DNA of 44,826 bases from Bacteroidales bacterium (lineage in GTDB: Bacteria > Bacteroidota > Bacteroidia > Bacteroidales > GWA2-32-17): positions 1 to 44,826 of the forward strand of contig JAOAFV010000026.1 of NCBI GenBank assembly GCA_026416095.1, given 5' to 3'. Below are positions 8,243 through 17,011 of this stretch, piece after piece. Position 1 is the stretch's first letter; each line of letters begins with the position of its first letter. A program made the position numbers and the translations under genes. Under the pieces are notes generated by a model. It did no database searches. It was not told where the DNA came from and saw nothing but the letters and a program-made list of their open reading frames with translations.

Positions 8243-9439
8243 ATGCCATCTATATCAGAAAAAGCGAAATTAATGCCTCCATCACCTATTCGCAAATTGG
8301 TGCCTTTTGCCGAAAAGGCAAAACAAAAAGGTATAAAAATTTATCATCTTAATATAGGGCAGCCCGATTTACCAACACCAGAGGTTGCTTTAAATGCAGT
8401 AAAAAATAATAATCTCGAAATTATTGAATACGGACATTCGGCTGGTAACTTGTCGTATCGTAAAAAACTCGCATTATATTATCAAAAAGTTGGAATCGAT
8501 GTAAGTTACGAAAACATATTAATAACCACTGGCGGTAGCGAAGCCATCTTGTTTGCATTTATGGTATGTCTTAACCCTGATGATGAAGTTATTGTTCCTG
8601 AGCCTTATTATGCGAATTATAATGGTTTTGCTGTACAAGCAGGTATAACTATTAAACCTATCGTATCTTCTATAAAACAAAATTTTGCATTACCTCCAAT
8701 AGAAAAATTCGAGGAGCTTATATCAAAAAAGACTAAAGCAATTTTAATTTGTAATCCAAATAATCCAACTGGGTATCTTTATTCTCAAGCCGAACTTGAA
8801 AAGTTAGCTTATCTTGTAAAAAAATACGATTTATTTCTCTTTGCCGACGAAGTTTATAGAGAATTTTGTTACGATGGTAAAAAGCACTTTTCTATACTAA
8901 ACTTAAATGGGTTAGAAGATAATGCTATTATGCTTGATAGTGTTTCGAAGCGTTATAGTATGTGTGGAGCACGTGTTGGAGCAATCGTAACGCGAAATGT
9001 TGATGTGTTAAATGCAACTCTTAAATTTGCACAAGCACGTTTATGTCCACCAGCATTTGGTCAAATAGCGGCCGAAGCAGCTATCGATACTCCAGATAGT
9101 TATTTTAAAATGGTTTATGAAGAGTATGTAGAACGCAGAAACCTGATGGTAAATATGTTAAACTCTATACCAGGTGTATATTGCCCAATGCCAAGTGGGG
9201 CCTTTTATACTGTAGCTTCTTTCCCAATTGATAATTCAGATAAATTTTGTGAATGGCTATTAACCGATTTCGAGTATAATGGACAAACTGTAATGATGGC
9301 ACCGGCAAGTGGCTTTTATTCCAACCCCGAACATGGTAAAAATGAATGCCGATTGGCCTATGTGCTAAAAAAGGAAGATATAAAGAATGCAATAGAAACC
9401 TTATCTGTTGCCTTAAAACAATATTCTAAAAAAATTTAA
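8243..9439 (+). CDS. Class I/II aminotransferase (aspartate aminotransferase-like)
   Basis: This 398-residue cytoplasmic PLP enzyme of fold type I has LNIGQPDLPTPE near residue 37, a helix-capping TTGGSEAI near 92, CNPNNPTGY near 169 and FADEVYREF near 203. The PLP lysine is K236 in SVSKRYSMCGARVG, and the carboxylate-binding arginine is in NECRLAYVL near the C-terminus. It transfers an amino group between an amino acid and a 2-oxo acid. The IgAT subgroup to which it belongs is often annotated as aspartate aminotransferase, but substrate choice cannot be read from the sequence. It is followed at 56 bp by the phosphofructokinase gene, which has its own promoter. Confidence 0.92.
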   Translation: MPSISEKAKLMPPSPIRKLVPFAEKAKQKGIKIYHLNIGQPDLPTPEVALNAVKNNNLEIIEYGHSAGNLSYRKKLALYYQKVGIDVSYENILITTGGSEAILFAFMVCLNPDDEVIVPEPYYANYNGFAVQAGITIKPIVSSIKQNFALPPIEKFEELISKKTKAILICNPNNPTGYLYSQAELEKLAYLVKKYDLFLFADEVYREFCYDGKKHFSILNLNGLEDNAIMLDSVSKRYSMCGARVGAIVTRNVDVLNATLKFAQARLCPPAFGQIAAEAAIDTPDSYFKMVYEEYVERRNLMVNMLNSIPGVYCPMPSGAFYTVASFPIDNSDKFCEWLLTDFEYNGQTVMMAPASGFYSNPEHGKNECRLAYVLKKEDIKNAIETLSVALKQYSKKI

Positions 9440-9446
9440 TAATAAA

Positions 9447-9479
9447 TTTGTTTTAAACATTTTTGTTTTTTTATCTTTG
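9447..9479 (+). promoter_or_regulatory. Complete Bacteroidetes-type promoter of pfp
   Basis: A -33 TTTG at 9447-9450 is followed after 21 bp by the -7 box TATCTTTG at 9472-9479, 16 bp before the ATG at 9496. Both elements and the spacing fit the consensus, so pfp can be transcribed independently of the aminotransferase. Confidence 0.7.
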
Positions 9480-9495
9480 AAAAAAATTTTTTAGT

Positions 9496-10722
9496 ATGGC
9501 ATTAAAAAAGGGTCCCTACCACGGTAAAATATTAGGAATATTAACAGGAGGAGGCGATACTCCTGCATTAAATGCAAGTGTTGAAGCTATAAAAAGTAGA
9601 GCAGCGTCGTTGGGCTTTACTGTTTATGGAATACGAAAAGGGTGGAAAGGTTTACTTGGTGATGGCGATATTGTAGATCTTACTAATCAGCCATACGATG
9701 GTGTTTATGGTGGCACTGCAATTAAAAGTAGTCGAACAAATCCATTTTCTGGTAAAGATACTAGTAGAATTGAACAGATTATTAGTAACATTAGAAAATA
9801 TAAAATTGATGTTCTAGTTACTATTGGTGGAGATGATACAAATGGAGCAGCTAAACGTTTATATGAACAAGAAGGTATTCCTGTAATAGGATTCCCTAAA
9901 ACTATTGATAATGATCTAAAAACGCGCACCATTCATAACTATAATGGAGAATTAATAGAATCTGTTTTGTGTCCGGGTTTCCCGTCTGCTGCTAAGAATA
10001 CAGCTGAATTAGTATTACGTCTTCATACAACTGCCGAATCTCATTCAAGAATTATAGTTGTAGAGATTATGGGAAGAGACGCAGGATGGCTAACGGGTGC
10101 TTCAATTATGGGAGATGCTCATATGTGTCTAATTCCTGAAGTGCCTATTACAAAAGAAAAAAAGGCTCAGTTTTTTGAAAAAGTAAGAGAGCTCTACGAA
10201 AAGTCGAAAAAGAAATATTTGATTATAGCGGTTGCCGAAGGTGTAAGATGGTATAATGAACAAACCGATAAATGCGATGTAGTGTATGCAAGCAGCGAAA
10301 CCGATGAATATGGGCACCCACGATTTGGTGGCATTGGTGGCGTGGTTGCTAGCGAAATATCGCGAAAATTAGGTATCGATGCAAGAGCTCAAATTTTAGG
10401 TTACTTATCTCGTTCGGGAAATTGTCGGAATTATGACCGCCGCCTCGTAAGTGTTCTTGCCGATAAAGTGGTAGATTTACTTGTTAGAGAAGATTATGGT
10501 AAAATGCCAGTATTATCGTATCATTGCTGGTATCAAGAATTAGATGTAAACAAAACTGGAACTCTTGATATGGGAAATATAGGTAATCAGTCTTTACCTC
10601 TTGAATATTATTTGCCCGACGAATTCCAGTTTAGTGAAAAATATTACGACTTTTTATCTTACTTTATAGATAAGCCTAAACAAATAGTATTTGAACATAA
10701 TTTCCCACAGGTTAGAGTTTAA
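9496..10722 (+). CDS. pfp: PPi-dependent 6-phosphofructokinase
   Basis: This 408-residue glycolytic enzyme phosphorylates fructose 6-phosphate to the 1,6-bisphosphate. Family motifs are GILTGGGDTPALNA near residue 13, GGDDT at 111-115, PKTIDND from 134 and EIMGRDAGWL near 190. Two positions decide the phosphoryl donor in this family. D114 replaces the glycine of the ATP enzymes' GGDGS, and K135 replaces the glycine of their PGTIDND. Both point to pyrophosphate rather than ATP, and such enzymes are reversible. It has a strong promoter just upstream. The kbl gene follows after 59 bp with no clear promoter between them, so they are probably co-transcribed. Confidence 0.92.
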   Translation: MALKKGPYHGKILGILTGGGDTPALNASVEAIKSRAASLGFTVYGIRKGWKGLLGDGDIVDLTNQPYDGVYGGTAIKSSRTNPFSGKDTSRIEQIISNIRKYKIDVLVTIGGDDTNGAAKRLYEQEGIPVIGFPKTIDNDLKTRTIHNYNGELIESVLCPGFPSAAKNTAELVLRLHTTAESHSRIIVVEIMGRDAGWLTGASIMGDAHMCLIPEVPITKEKKAQFFEKVRELYEKSKKKYLIIAVAEGVRWYNEQTDKCDVVYASSETDEYGHPRFGGIGGVVASEISRKLGIDARAQILGYLSRSGNCRNYDRRLVSVLADKVVDLLVREDYGKMPVLSYHCWYQELDVNKTGTLDMGNIGNQSLPLEYYLPDEFQFSEKYYDFLSYFIDKPKQIVFEHNFPQVRV

Positions 10723-10781
10723 AAATAAAGAATGGTAGCTTGTTTCTGACAAGTGAAATGTAAATTTAAAAATATGTAACT

Positions 10782-11975
10782 ATGTATGGTGAATTTAAAG
10801 AGTTTTTGGCAAATGAACTACAAAAAATAAAAGATGCAGGTCTTTACAAGTACGAAAGAATAATAGTTAGCCCACAGGGAGCTGTTATTAAAACGAACGA
10901 TGGTAGAGAAGTCTTAAACTTTTGTGCTAATAATTATTTAGGTCTTTCAAATAACAAACGTTTAATTGAAGCAGCTAAAAGGGCATTTGAGACCCATGGC
11001 TTTGGAATGTCGAGTGTAAGATTTATATGTGGAACTACTGATCTACATAAAGAACTTGAACGAAAAATTTCAGAATTTTTTGGCACAGAAGATGCAATTC
11101 TATACGCTGCATGTTTCGATGCTAATGGTGGTCTTTTTGAACCTTTATTCACCGATCAGGATGCTATTATATCGGACGAACTAAACCATGCATCGATAAT
11201 TGATGGTGTAAGATTATGTAAAGCTCAACGATATAGGTATAAAAATGCCGACGTTGAAGATCTAGAAAAACAATTAAAACTTGCTCAAGCTCAGCGTTTC
11301 AGAATAATAGTAACCGATGGAGTATTTTCGATGGATGGTAATGTTGCTCCCATGGATAAAATACTCGAATTAGCAGAAAAATACAAAGCACTCGTTATGG
11401 TCGATGAGTCACATTCGGCAGGTGTGGTTGGCAAGACAGGACGTGGAGTTACTGAGTTGTTTAATTGTCGAGGAAAAGTAGATATAATTACTGGTACCTT
11501 TGGGAAAGCTTTTGGGGGGGCTATTGGTGGTTTCACAACAGGCCATAAAGAGATTATTGAAATGTTACGCCAGCGATCTAGACCATATCTGTTTTCTAAT
11601 TCTTTACCACCAATGGTTGTGGCTGCCGGTATCGAAATGTTTAATATGATGTCACAAACTACCGAATTACAAGAGAAATTACATGCAAACGTTAAGTATT
11701 TCTACGAAAAAATTAAAGCTGCAGGATTTGATGTTAAGCCTACTCAATCGGCTATAATACCTATTATGATTTACGACGAAAAATTAGCTCACGATTTTGC
11801 AGCAGAACTATTAAAAGAAGGTATTTATGTGATAGGATTTTCTTATCCTGTTGTACCAAGAGGATTAGCAAGAATAAGAGTTCAGCTATCGGCTGCCCAT
11901 GAATTTGAACATATTGATAAATGTATCGATGCATTTATTAAAGTTGGTAAAAAATTGTGTGTTCTTAAGAACTAA
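10782..11975 (+). CDS. kbl: Glycine C-acetyltransferase (2-amino-3-ketobutyrate CoA ligase)
   Basis: This 397-residue PLP enzyme of the alpha-oxoamine synthase family cleaves 2-amino-3-ketobutyrate with CoA into glycine and acetyl-CoA, the second step of threonine breakdown. Motifs are FCANNYLGLSNN near residue 47, SSVRFICGTTDLHKELE near 77, MVDESHSAGVVG near 206 and the PLP lysine K242 in TGTFGKAFGGAIGG. Length and motifs match Kbl closely rather than BioF or HemA. The usual partner, threonine 3-dehydrogenase (tdh), is not next to it and not in the window. It lies 59 bp after pfp on the same strand. Confidence 0.93.
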   Translation: MYGEFKEFLANELQKIKDAGLYKYERIIVSPQGAVIKTNDGREVLNFCANNYLGLSNNKRLIEAAKRAFETHGFGMSSVRFICGTTDLHKELERKISEFFGTEDAILYAACFDANGGLFEPLFTDQDAIISDELNHASIIDGVRLCKAQRYRYKNADVEDLEKQLKLAQAQRFRIIVTDGVFSMDGNVAPMDKILELAEKYKALVMVDESHSAGVVGKTGRGVTELFNCRGKVDIITGTFGKAFGGAIGGFTTGHKEIIEMLRQRSRPYLFSNSLPPMVVAAGIEMFNMMSQTTELQEKLHANVKYFYEKIKAAGFDVKPTQSAIIPIMIYDEKLAHDFAAELLKEGIYVIGFSYPVVPRGLARIRVQLSAAHEFEHIDKCIDAFIKVGKKLCVLKN

Positions 11976-12062
11976 AACTACTTTTATTTACATTAGCTAA
12001 ATAACACTTATAAAAAACATTGAAAATAAACCAACTTTATGACAAAGGTTTTTATTTTAAGA

Positions 12063-12737
12063 TTATTTTATAAATCCTATGCTTCCACCAATAGAAATTG
12101 TTACACCAGAATAATCGTAATTACCAATGTCTCTGTACTTAGTTAAACTTTGGTGATCATATTTTGAAAGTTTTAAGCCACCCCCTATATATACATCGAT
12201 GCAAAATTTTGAGCGTAGCAATAATTTGTAACCAAAATCTATAGCTAAAAATAAACTATTAAGATTATATGTTTTTTCTTCTTCGCTTATAATAAGTTTA
12301 TCAGAATTTACATATGTCCAAATAGTCTCTAATGTGCTTATTGAAGTTCTTTGCATGATTATTTTATTATTAATATATGTACCAGAGATCTTGTGTTTTT
12401 TGTTATCAAGATAGTGTTTATAACTTATATATAATCCACCTCCTATAAGAAAATTATTTGAATATTTTGTATAAATATTATTTTCGTATTCTGGTCTAGC
12501 AATAGCAAGCTCCTTGATAAAATTATCTTCTTTTGAACCATATATTATTATAGGAGAAAATTCTATTGAAGAATTATTACTTATTTGTTTTTCACCTATA
12601 ATAAAAAGAGTTACATTAAATAATCTGAAAGGATCAATTCTAATTGAGTAATGTAAATGTTTATAACTACTATCATTTTGACTAAAAAAATTATTAAAAC
12701 ATATCACCATGAACATCGCCAATAATAATTTTTTCAT
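12063..12737 (-). CDS. Secreted or outer-membrane barrel-like protein, unknown
   Basis: This 224-residue protein has a clear signal peptide (MKKLLLAMFMVICFNNFFSQ). The rest alternates beta strands and polar turns (IDPFRLFNVTLFIIGEKQ, SPIIIYGS, LIGGGLYISYKHYL, AIDFGYKLLL) and ends SIGGSIGFIK. This fits a small outer-membrane barrel. I cannot assign a family. It stands alone: kbl is convergent to the left, and the OmpA-like gene lies 169 bp to the right on the same strand. A TATATTTG -7 box lies 10 bp before its start. Confidence 0.65.
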   Translation of the reverse strand: MKKLLLAMFMVICFNNFFSQNDSSYKHLHYSIRIDPFRLFNVTLFIIGEKQISNNSSIEFSPIIIYGSKEDNFIKELAIARPEYENNIYTKYSNNFLIGGGLYISYKHYLDNKKHKISGTYINNKIIMQRTSISTLETIWTYVNSDKLIISEEEKTYNLNSLFLAIDFGYKLLLRSKFCIDVYIGGGLKLSKYDHQSLTKYRDIGNYDYSGVTISIGGSIGFIK

Positions 12738-12747
12738 ATTTTTTTTT

Positions 12748-12755
12748 CAAATATA
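12748..12755 (-). promoter_or_regulatory. -7 promoter box (TATATTTG)
   Basis: On the minus strand this is TATATTTG, a full match to TAnnTTTG, 10 bp before the ATG at 12737. No -33 TTTG is visible at 19-21 bp. Confidence 0.5.
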
Positions 12756-12906
12756 TAGAAAAAAAAATAAAGATGAGTATTTTTATAATATTTTGAAATG
12801 CTTATATTAATTTTGTTTTAGTTTGATAAAATTATACAAATGCTTTTCACAAATTATATGAACTAAAATGAAAATTAATTTTGATTTAGAAAAAAATTAT
12901 TTAAGG

Positions 12907-13611
12907 TTATTTAATGGAAGTTATCTTAAATTCAATTCTTCTATTGAGTGCTCGACCTTCTTCGTCTTTATTAAAGGCAATTGGTTGTGTTTCGCCATAT
13001 CCTTTTGCAGTTAATCTTTCTCGTTTTATTCCTTTTTTTACACAATATTCTAAAATTGCTTCGGCTCTTTTTTGAGATAATAGTAAATTTTCTTTATCGT
13101 CGCCAACATTATCGGTATGAGCTCCTATTTCGCCTTTTACCTTTTTATTTACTTTTAAAAAGGCTATAAATCTGTCTAATTCACATACTGATTCAGGTAA
13201 TATTTCGGCAGTGTTTTCTTTAAAAAAAACATTATTTAATCTTATTATTTGATCTTCCATAATTGGAGCTAAATAAAGATTTTGTTCATCAATTTCGGTA
13301 TATTCATCAAGATGCGAAACATCTAAGTATTTTGTTATAGAATAATAACCTTCGGCTAAAGCCATGTAACCATATTTTTTACCTCTAGGTAATATTATTT
13401 TGTAATTCCCAGTTTTTGGATCGGAGCGAGCAATACCAGCTTGCTCACCACTTGGCAATATTTCCCAAATGACTTTTGCCCCAATAGGTTCCATGTTTCG
13501 TTCGTTTACAACTCTGCCTGATATTAATACAACAGGTTGACTTCCTTGAGATTTAGTTCTTATGCAAGAAATAATAAAAAACAAAAAAGGTAGAAATTTT
13601 ATAATCTTCAT
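12907..13611 (-). CDS. OmpA-family peptidoglycan-binding lipoprotein
   Basis: This 234-residue protein has a lipoprotein signal with C16 in FIISC. Residues about 28-110 are a carboxypeptidase-regulatory-like beta sandwich (ISGRVVNERNMEPIGAKV, GNYKIILPRGKKYGY). The C-terminal OmpA/Pal domain spans about 120-232, with NVFFKENTAEILPES, the GAHTDNVGDD loop, LSQKRAEAILEYCVKKGI, AKGYGETQPIAFN and NRRIEFK. The Asp and Arg of these motifs bind diaminopimelate in peptidoglycan. It should anchor the outer membrane to the wall. It starts 10 bp after the comM stop codon, so the two are probably one transcript, though their functions look unrelated. Confidence 0.9.
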   Translation of the reverse strand: MKIIKFLPFLFFIISCIRTKSQGSQPVVLISGRVVNERNMEPIGAKVIWEILPSGEQAGIARSDPKTGNYKIILPRGKKYGYMALAEGYYSITKYLDVSHLDEYTEIDEQNLYLAPIMEDQIIRLNNVFFKENTAEILPESVCELDRFIAFLKVNKKVKGEIGAHTDNVGDDKENLLLSQKRAEAILEYCVKKGIKRERLTAKGYGETQPIAFNKDEEGRALNRRIEFKITSIK

Positions 13612-13621
13612 AGTTTATAAT

Positions 13622-15163
13622 TTATCCGATCCAATCTTCTCGATCAAGGCATCTATATTGTATAGCTTCAGCTACATGTTCTGGCAATATTTGTTCACTT
13701 TCGGCCAAATCGGCTATGGTGCGTGCAAGTTTAAGTATTCTGTCGTAAGCGCGAGCCGAAAGGTTAAACTTATTCATAGCATTTTTAAGAAGCTCTAATC
13801 CTACTTTATCTGGTTGAGCGAATTTTTGCAATAATTTACCATTTATTTGTGAATTACAATAAACGTTTTCTATGTTTTTATATCTTTCTTGTTGAATTTT
13901 ACGGGCTTTTACAACCCTTTCTCGTATTTGTTCGCTAGTTTCAGTTTTAACATTATATGTAGATAATTTTTCGAAAGGAACAGGAACTACTTCGAGATGT
14001 ATATCTATTCGATCTAATAAAGGACCTGAAATTTTGCTTAAATATTTTTGCCTCATGCCAGGTGTACACACGCATTCTTTTTCGGGGTGATTATAATAAC
14101 CGCATGGACATGGATTCATTGAAGCAACAAGCATAAAGCTTGCAGGGTATTCAATGCTAAATTTTGCTCTGCTAATTGTTACAACTCTGTCTTCAAGTGG
14201 TTGACGTAATACTTCAAGCACACTTCTTTTAAATTCGGGTAATTCGTCTAAAAATAAAACACCGTTATGGGCTATAGAAATTTCGCCAGGTTGTGGATAG
14301 GTGCCACCTCCTACTAAAGCTACATCGCTTATTGTATGATGAGGCGATCGAAATGGTCGGGTTTTTACAAGAGTACCATTTTTTTCAATTAAACCTGCAA
14401 CAGAATGAATTTTTGTTGTTTCTAAAGCTTCTTCAATGGTAAGTGGTGGAAGTATTGTAGGTATTCTTTTTGCTAACATTGTTTTTCCTGCCCCAGGTGG
14501 ACCTATCATTAATACATTATGACCACCAGCAGCTGCAATTTCTAGAGCACGTTTCACATTATCTTGACCTTTTACATCGCTGAAATTAATGTCGTATTTA
14601 TTAAATGTTTGCTCAAATTCTTCTTCTATATTAACTTTTACAAGAGGTAGTTCTCCTTTACCATCTAAAAAATTTACAACATCAATAAATCGTTCGGCAG
14701 CAAAAACATTGATCCCATCGACCACAGCAGCTTCCCTAGCATTATATGCAGGCACTATTAAATTTTTTATTTTTTCTTCTTTTGCCTGTAATGCAATTGG
14801 TAATATGCCTCTTACTGGTTGAATAAGTCCATCTAAAGATAATTCACCTAAAATTAAATAATCGGTAAAATTTGTGCAGTTCATTTGTCCACTAGCAGCA
14901 AGTATTCCTATTGCAATGGGCAAATCGTATGAAGATCCTTCTTTTTTAATATCGGCAGGCGCAAGATTTATAATAACTTTTTGTAAAGGCATTTTAAAGC
15001 CATTGGTTTTTAATGTTGATTCTATGCGTTGTAGACTTTCTTTTACAGCATTGTCGGGTAAACCCACTATAAAGTATTTTATTCCTTGAAAAATATTTAC
15101 TTCAATTGTTATTGAGGTTGCATTAATACCATATACTGCACTACTGAATAGCTTTACTAGCAT
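13622..15163 (-). CDS. comM: YifB/ComM-family Mg-chelatase-like AAA+ ATPase
   Basis: This 513-residue cytoplasmic ATPase has an N-terminal Lon-protease-like fold (residues 1-170, including GLPDNAVKES and SSYDLPIAIGILAASGQ). The Mg-chelatase AAA+ core follows, with Walker A GPPGAGKT at about 220-227, RPFRSPHHTIS and LFLDELPEF (Walker B). A cysteine cluster CPCGYYNHPEKECVC lies near 352. The C-terminal part has LSARAYDRILKLARTIADL. Proteins of this family act as hexameric helicases that promote branch migration during natural transformation in Haemophilus and Vibrio. Whether this organism takes up DNA is not shown. It diverges from the LysM/M23 gene and leads into the OmpA-like lipoprotein. Confidence 0.93.
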   Translation of the reverse strand: MLVKLFSSAVYGINATSITIEVNIFQGIKYFIVGLPDNAVKESLQRIESTLKTNGFKMPLQKVIINLAPADIKKEGSSYDLPIAIGILAASGQMNCTNFTDYLILGELSLDGLIQPVRGILPIALQAKEEKIKNLIVPAYNAREAAVVDGINVFAAERFIDVVNFLDGKGELPLVKVNIEEEFEQTFNKYDINFSDVKGQDNVKRALEIAAAGGHNVLMIGPPGAGKTMLAKRIPTILPPLTIEEALETTKIHSVAGLIEKNGTLVKTRPFRSPHHTISDVALVGGGTYPQPGEISIAHNGVLFLDELPEFKRSVLEVLRQPLEDRVVTISRAKFSIEYPASFMLVASMNPCPCGYYNHPEKECVCTPGMRQKYLSKISGPLLDRIDIHLEVVPVPFEKLSTYNVKTETSEQIRERVVKARKIQQERYKNIENVYCNSQINGKLLQKFAQPDKVGLELLKNAMNKFNLSARAYDRILKLARTIADLAESEQILPEHVAEAIQYRCLDREDWIG

Positions 15164-15191
15164 TAAAATTTATTTTCCTGAATATATTATA

Positions 15192-15199
15192 CAAAAATA
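15192..15199 (-). promoter_or_regulatory. -7 promoter box (TATTTTTG) of comM
   Basis: On the minus strand this is TATTTTTG, 28 bp before the comM ATG at 15163. It is back to back with the plus-strand box at 15212-15219, so the two polymerase sites overlap. Confidence 0.5.
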
Positions 15200-15211
15200 C
15201 AATTTTTTACA

Positions 15212-15219
15212 TACTTTTG
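15212..15219 (+). promoter_or_regulatory. -7 promoter box (TACTTTTG) of the M23 peptidase
   Basis: TACTTTTG fits TAnnTTTG and ends 17 bp before the ATG at 15237. It overlaps the in-frame GTG at 15219, which therefore cannot be the start of translation. Confidence 0.55.
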
Positions 15220-15236
15220 TGTTTCAAATTTATAAT

Positions 15237-16109
15237 ATGAAATTATTTTTTACAACTTTGTACTTGTGTTTGTTTTCAATAATCTTTTCGCAAGAAAATA
15301 ATAAAAACATTGGTCCAATTAGTGAAATCGATACCCTAATAATTCAAGAAAATATAGGCGCTTTTTACATTCCCGAAAGAATTGATAATTTAATTGATGT
15401 TCCAGCTTACGAATTATATTTATTCTGGGATACACTTAATTTCAATCCTTATAAAACAAATATTGAGTTTCTAAATACTAACTATATAATAGATTTACAA
15501 TACGATAAATTCACTTTTCCAGTAAGATCGAATAATGTTTCTTCAAAATTTGGTTGGAGAAACAAAAAATTTCATACTGGCATTGACATTTCATTAAAAA
15601 ATGGTGACACTGTATTTTCTATAATGGAGGGTAAGGTTAGATTTTGTGGGTACTACAAAGGATATGGTAATGTGGTGGTAATACGACATTCAAATGGCCT
15701 TGAATCGGTTTATGCCCACCTTTCTAAAATTTTTGTAAAAAATAATAAATATGTAGAATCGAATTTTCCTATTGGTTTAGGAGGCTCTTCGGGAAAAACA
15801 ACTGGGCCTCACTTACATTTTGAATTACGTTTTTTAGGTATACCTATAGATCCTCTCGAAATTATTGATACTGAAAATATGGACATCTTAACAACGTTTC
15901 TGATTATAAATAAAGATTTTTTAAAAACAAAATATAAACCCCTGCAATATAAAAATTCACAATCTCCTGAATTTTACATTGTTAAAAAAGGAGATAACTT
16001 ATTTAAAATTGCTCGTAAGTTTAATACAAATGTTGATACTTTATTAAAAATTAATAAGCTTAATTCAAAAACAATTTTAAGAATAAATCAAAAAATTAGA
16101 ATCAAATAA
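15237..16109 (+). CDS. Secreted M23 peptidase with C-terminal LysM domain
   Basis: The ATG at 15237 gives 290 residues starting MKLFFTTLYLCLFSIIFSQ, a signal peptide. A longer reading from GTG at 15219 overlaps the promoter box and is rejected. Residues about 95-210 are a zinc endopeptidase of the lysostaphin/M23 type: H113 and D117 in FHTGIDI and H192/H194 in PHLHFE are the metal and catalytic residues, with YAHLSK between. A LysM domain (YIVKKGDNLFKIARKFN, then RINQKIRIK) starts near 245 and binds peptidoglycan. The enzyme probably cuts or remodels peptide cross-links in the periplasm. The coiled-coil membrane protein follows after 5 bp, so they form one operon. Confidence 0.93.
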   Translation: MKLFFTTLYLCLFSIIFSQENNKNIGPISEIDTLIIQENIGAFYIPERIDNLIDVPAYELYLFWDTLNFNPYKTNIEFLNTNYIIDLQYDKFTFPVRSNNVSSKFGWRNKKFHTGIDISLKNGDTVFSIMEGKVRFCGYYKGYGNVVVIRHSNGLESVYAHLSKIFVKNNKYVESNFPIGLGGSSGKTTGPHLHFELRFLGIPIDPLEIIDTENMDILTTFLIINKDFLKTKYKPLQYKNSQSPEFYIVKKGDNLFKIARKFNTNVDTLLKINKLNSKTILRINQKIRIK

Positions 16110-16114
16110 AATAT

Positions 16115-17011
16115 ATGGATAAATTCGAAAAGAACAACAAATTGTTTATCATAATGTTGTTCGTTATAGTAATCTTGCTAATCTCTAATATTTTCTTTGT
16201 ATACAAATTTTTTACAACAAAAAAAGAAAAAGTATATGTGCAAGTAGCCTTAGAAAATACTGAAGAAGAAAAAAAGAAGATAGAAGCCGAGTTAAATCAA
16301 ATGCTTGAGCAATATAATCAACTAAAAGTGAATAATGATACTTTAACTAAGCGACTTGAACAAGAAAAGAATAAAATTATTGAACTGCTCGAAGAAATAA
16401 AGAGAGTAAAATCAGCATCTTACTATCAGATAAATCAATACAAAAAAGAAGTAGAAACGCTAAGAAATATAATGAAAAGTTATATTGTTCAAATCGATTC
16501 GTTAAATACTCGTAATAAATTATTAACCGAAGAAAATAGAAGGGTAAAATCTGAATATCAAAAAGTAGTCACTGAAAAGGAGCAAATTGCTCAAAAAGCT
16601 AATGAATTAACCGAAAAAATTGAAATTGCAAAAACACTAAGAGCTATTAATATTGTGAGTACAGGGATAAATGACAGAGGAAAAGAAATAATAAAAGCAA
16701 GAAGGGTAGAGAAATTAAGGGTATGTTTTACAATAGCTGAAAATAGAATAGTTACTCCCGGTTCGAAAGTTATTTATATAAGAATTTCGGGCGAAGATAA
16801 AAAAATATTACCCAATCCCGATAATGAATTATTTTGGTATATAAATGATTCTATTTTATATACTGCCAAAAGAGAAATTGATTATCAAAATACAGATACT
16901 GATGTTTGTATTTATTGGAAAAACGATGGCTCGCTCCTTCCTGGTAATTATAATGTAGATATTTTTTGCGAAGGCAAGCTCATTGGAACCGATAAGTTTA
17001 TGTTAAAATAA
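16115..17011 (+). CDS. Membrane-anchored coiled-coil protein, unknown
   Basis: This 298-residue protein has a single membrane helix at about 10-32 (FIIMLFVIVILLISNIFFVY). A long charged coiled coil follows at about 37-168, rich in E, K and Q in heptads. A compact C-terminal domain at about 172-298 contains EIIKARRVEKLRVCFTIAEN, VIYIRISGEDKKILPNP and GNYNVDIFCEGKLIGTDKFML. I recall this C-terminal domain in other Bacteroidetes proteins of the same plan, but know no function. The coiled coil should project into the periplasm. It follows the M23 peptidase at 5 bp, and coiled-coil partners that activate M23 enzymes (as EnvC/FtsEX do) are a reasonable but unproven analogy. Confidence 0.75.
   Translation: MDKFEKNNKLFIIMLFVIVILLISNIFFVYKFFTTKKEKVYVQVALENTEEEKKKIEAELNQMLEQYNQLKVNNDTLTKRLEQEKNKIIELLEEIKRVKSASYYQINQYKKEVETLRNIMKSYIVQIDSLNTRNKLLTEENRRVKSEYQKVVTEKEQIAQKANELTEKIEIAKTLRAINIVSTGINDRGKEIIKARRVEKLRVCFTIAENRIVTPGSKVIYIRISGEDKKILPNPDNELFWYINDSILYTAKREIDYQNTDTDVCIYWKNDGSLLPGNYNVDIFCEGKLIGTDKFMLK

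Noticed and set aside
8158-8352. A 64-codon plus-strand frame overlapping the start of the aminotransferase.
   Set aside because: It overlaps a well-supported gene in another frame and precedes that gene's promoter box.
12868-13017. A short plus-strand frame opposite the OmpA-like gene.
   Set aside because: It is an antisense shadow of the well-supported lipoprotein gene.
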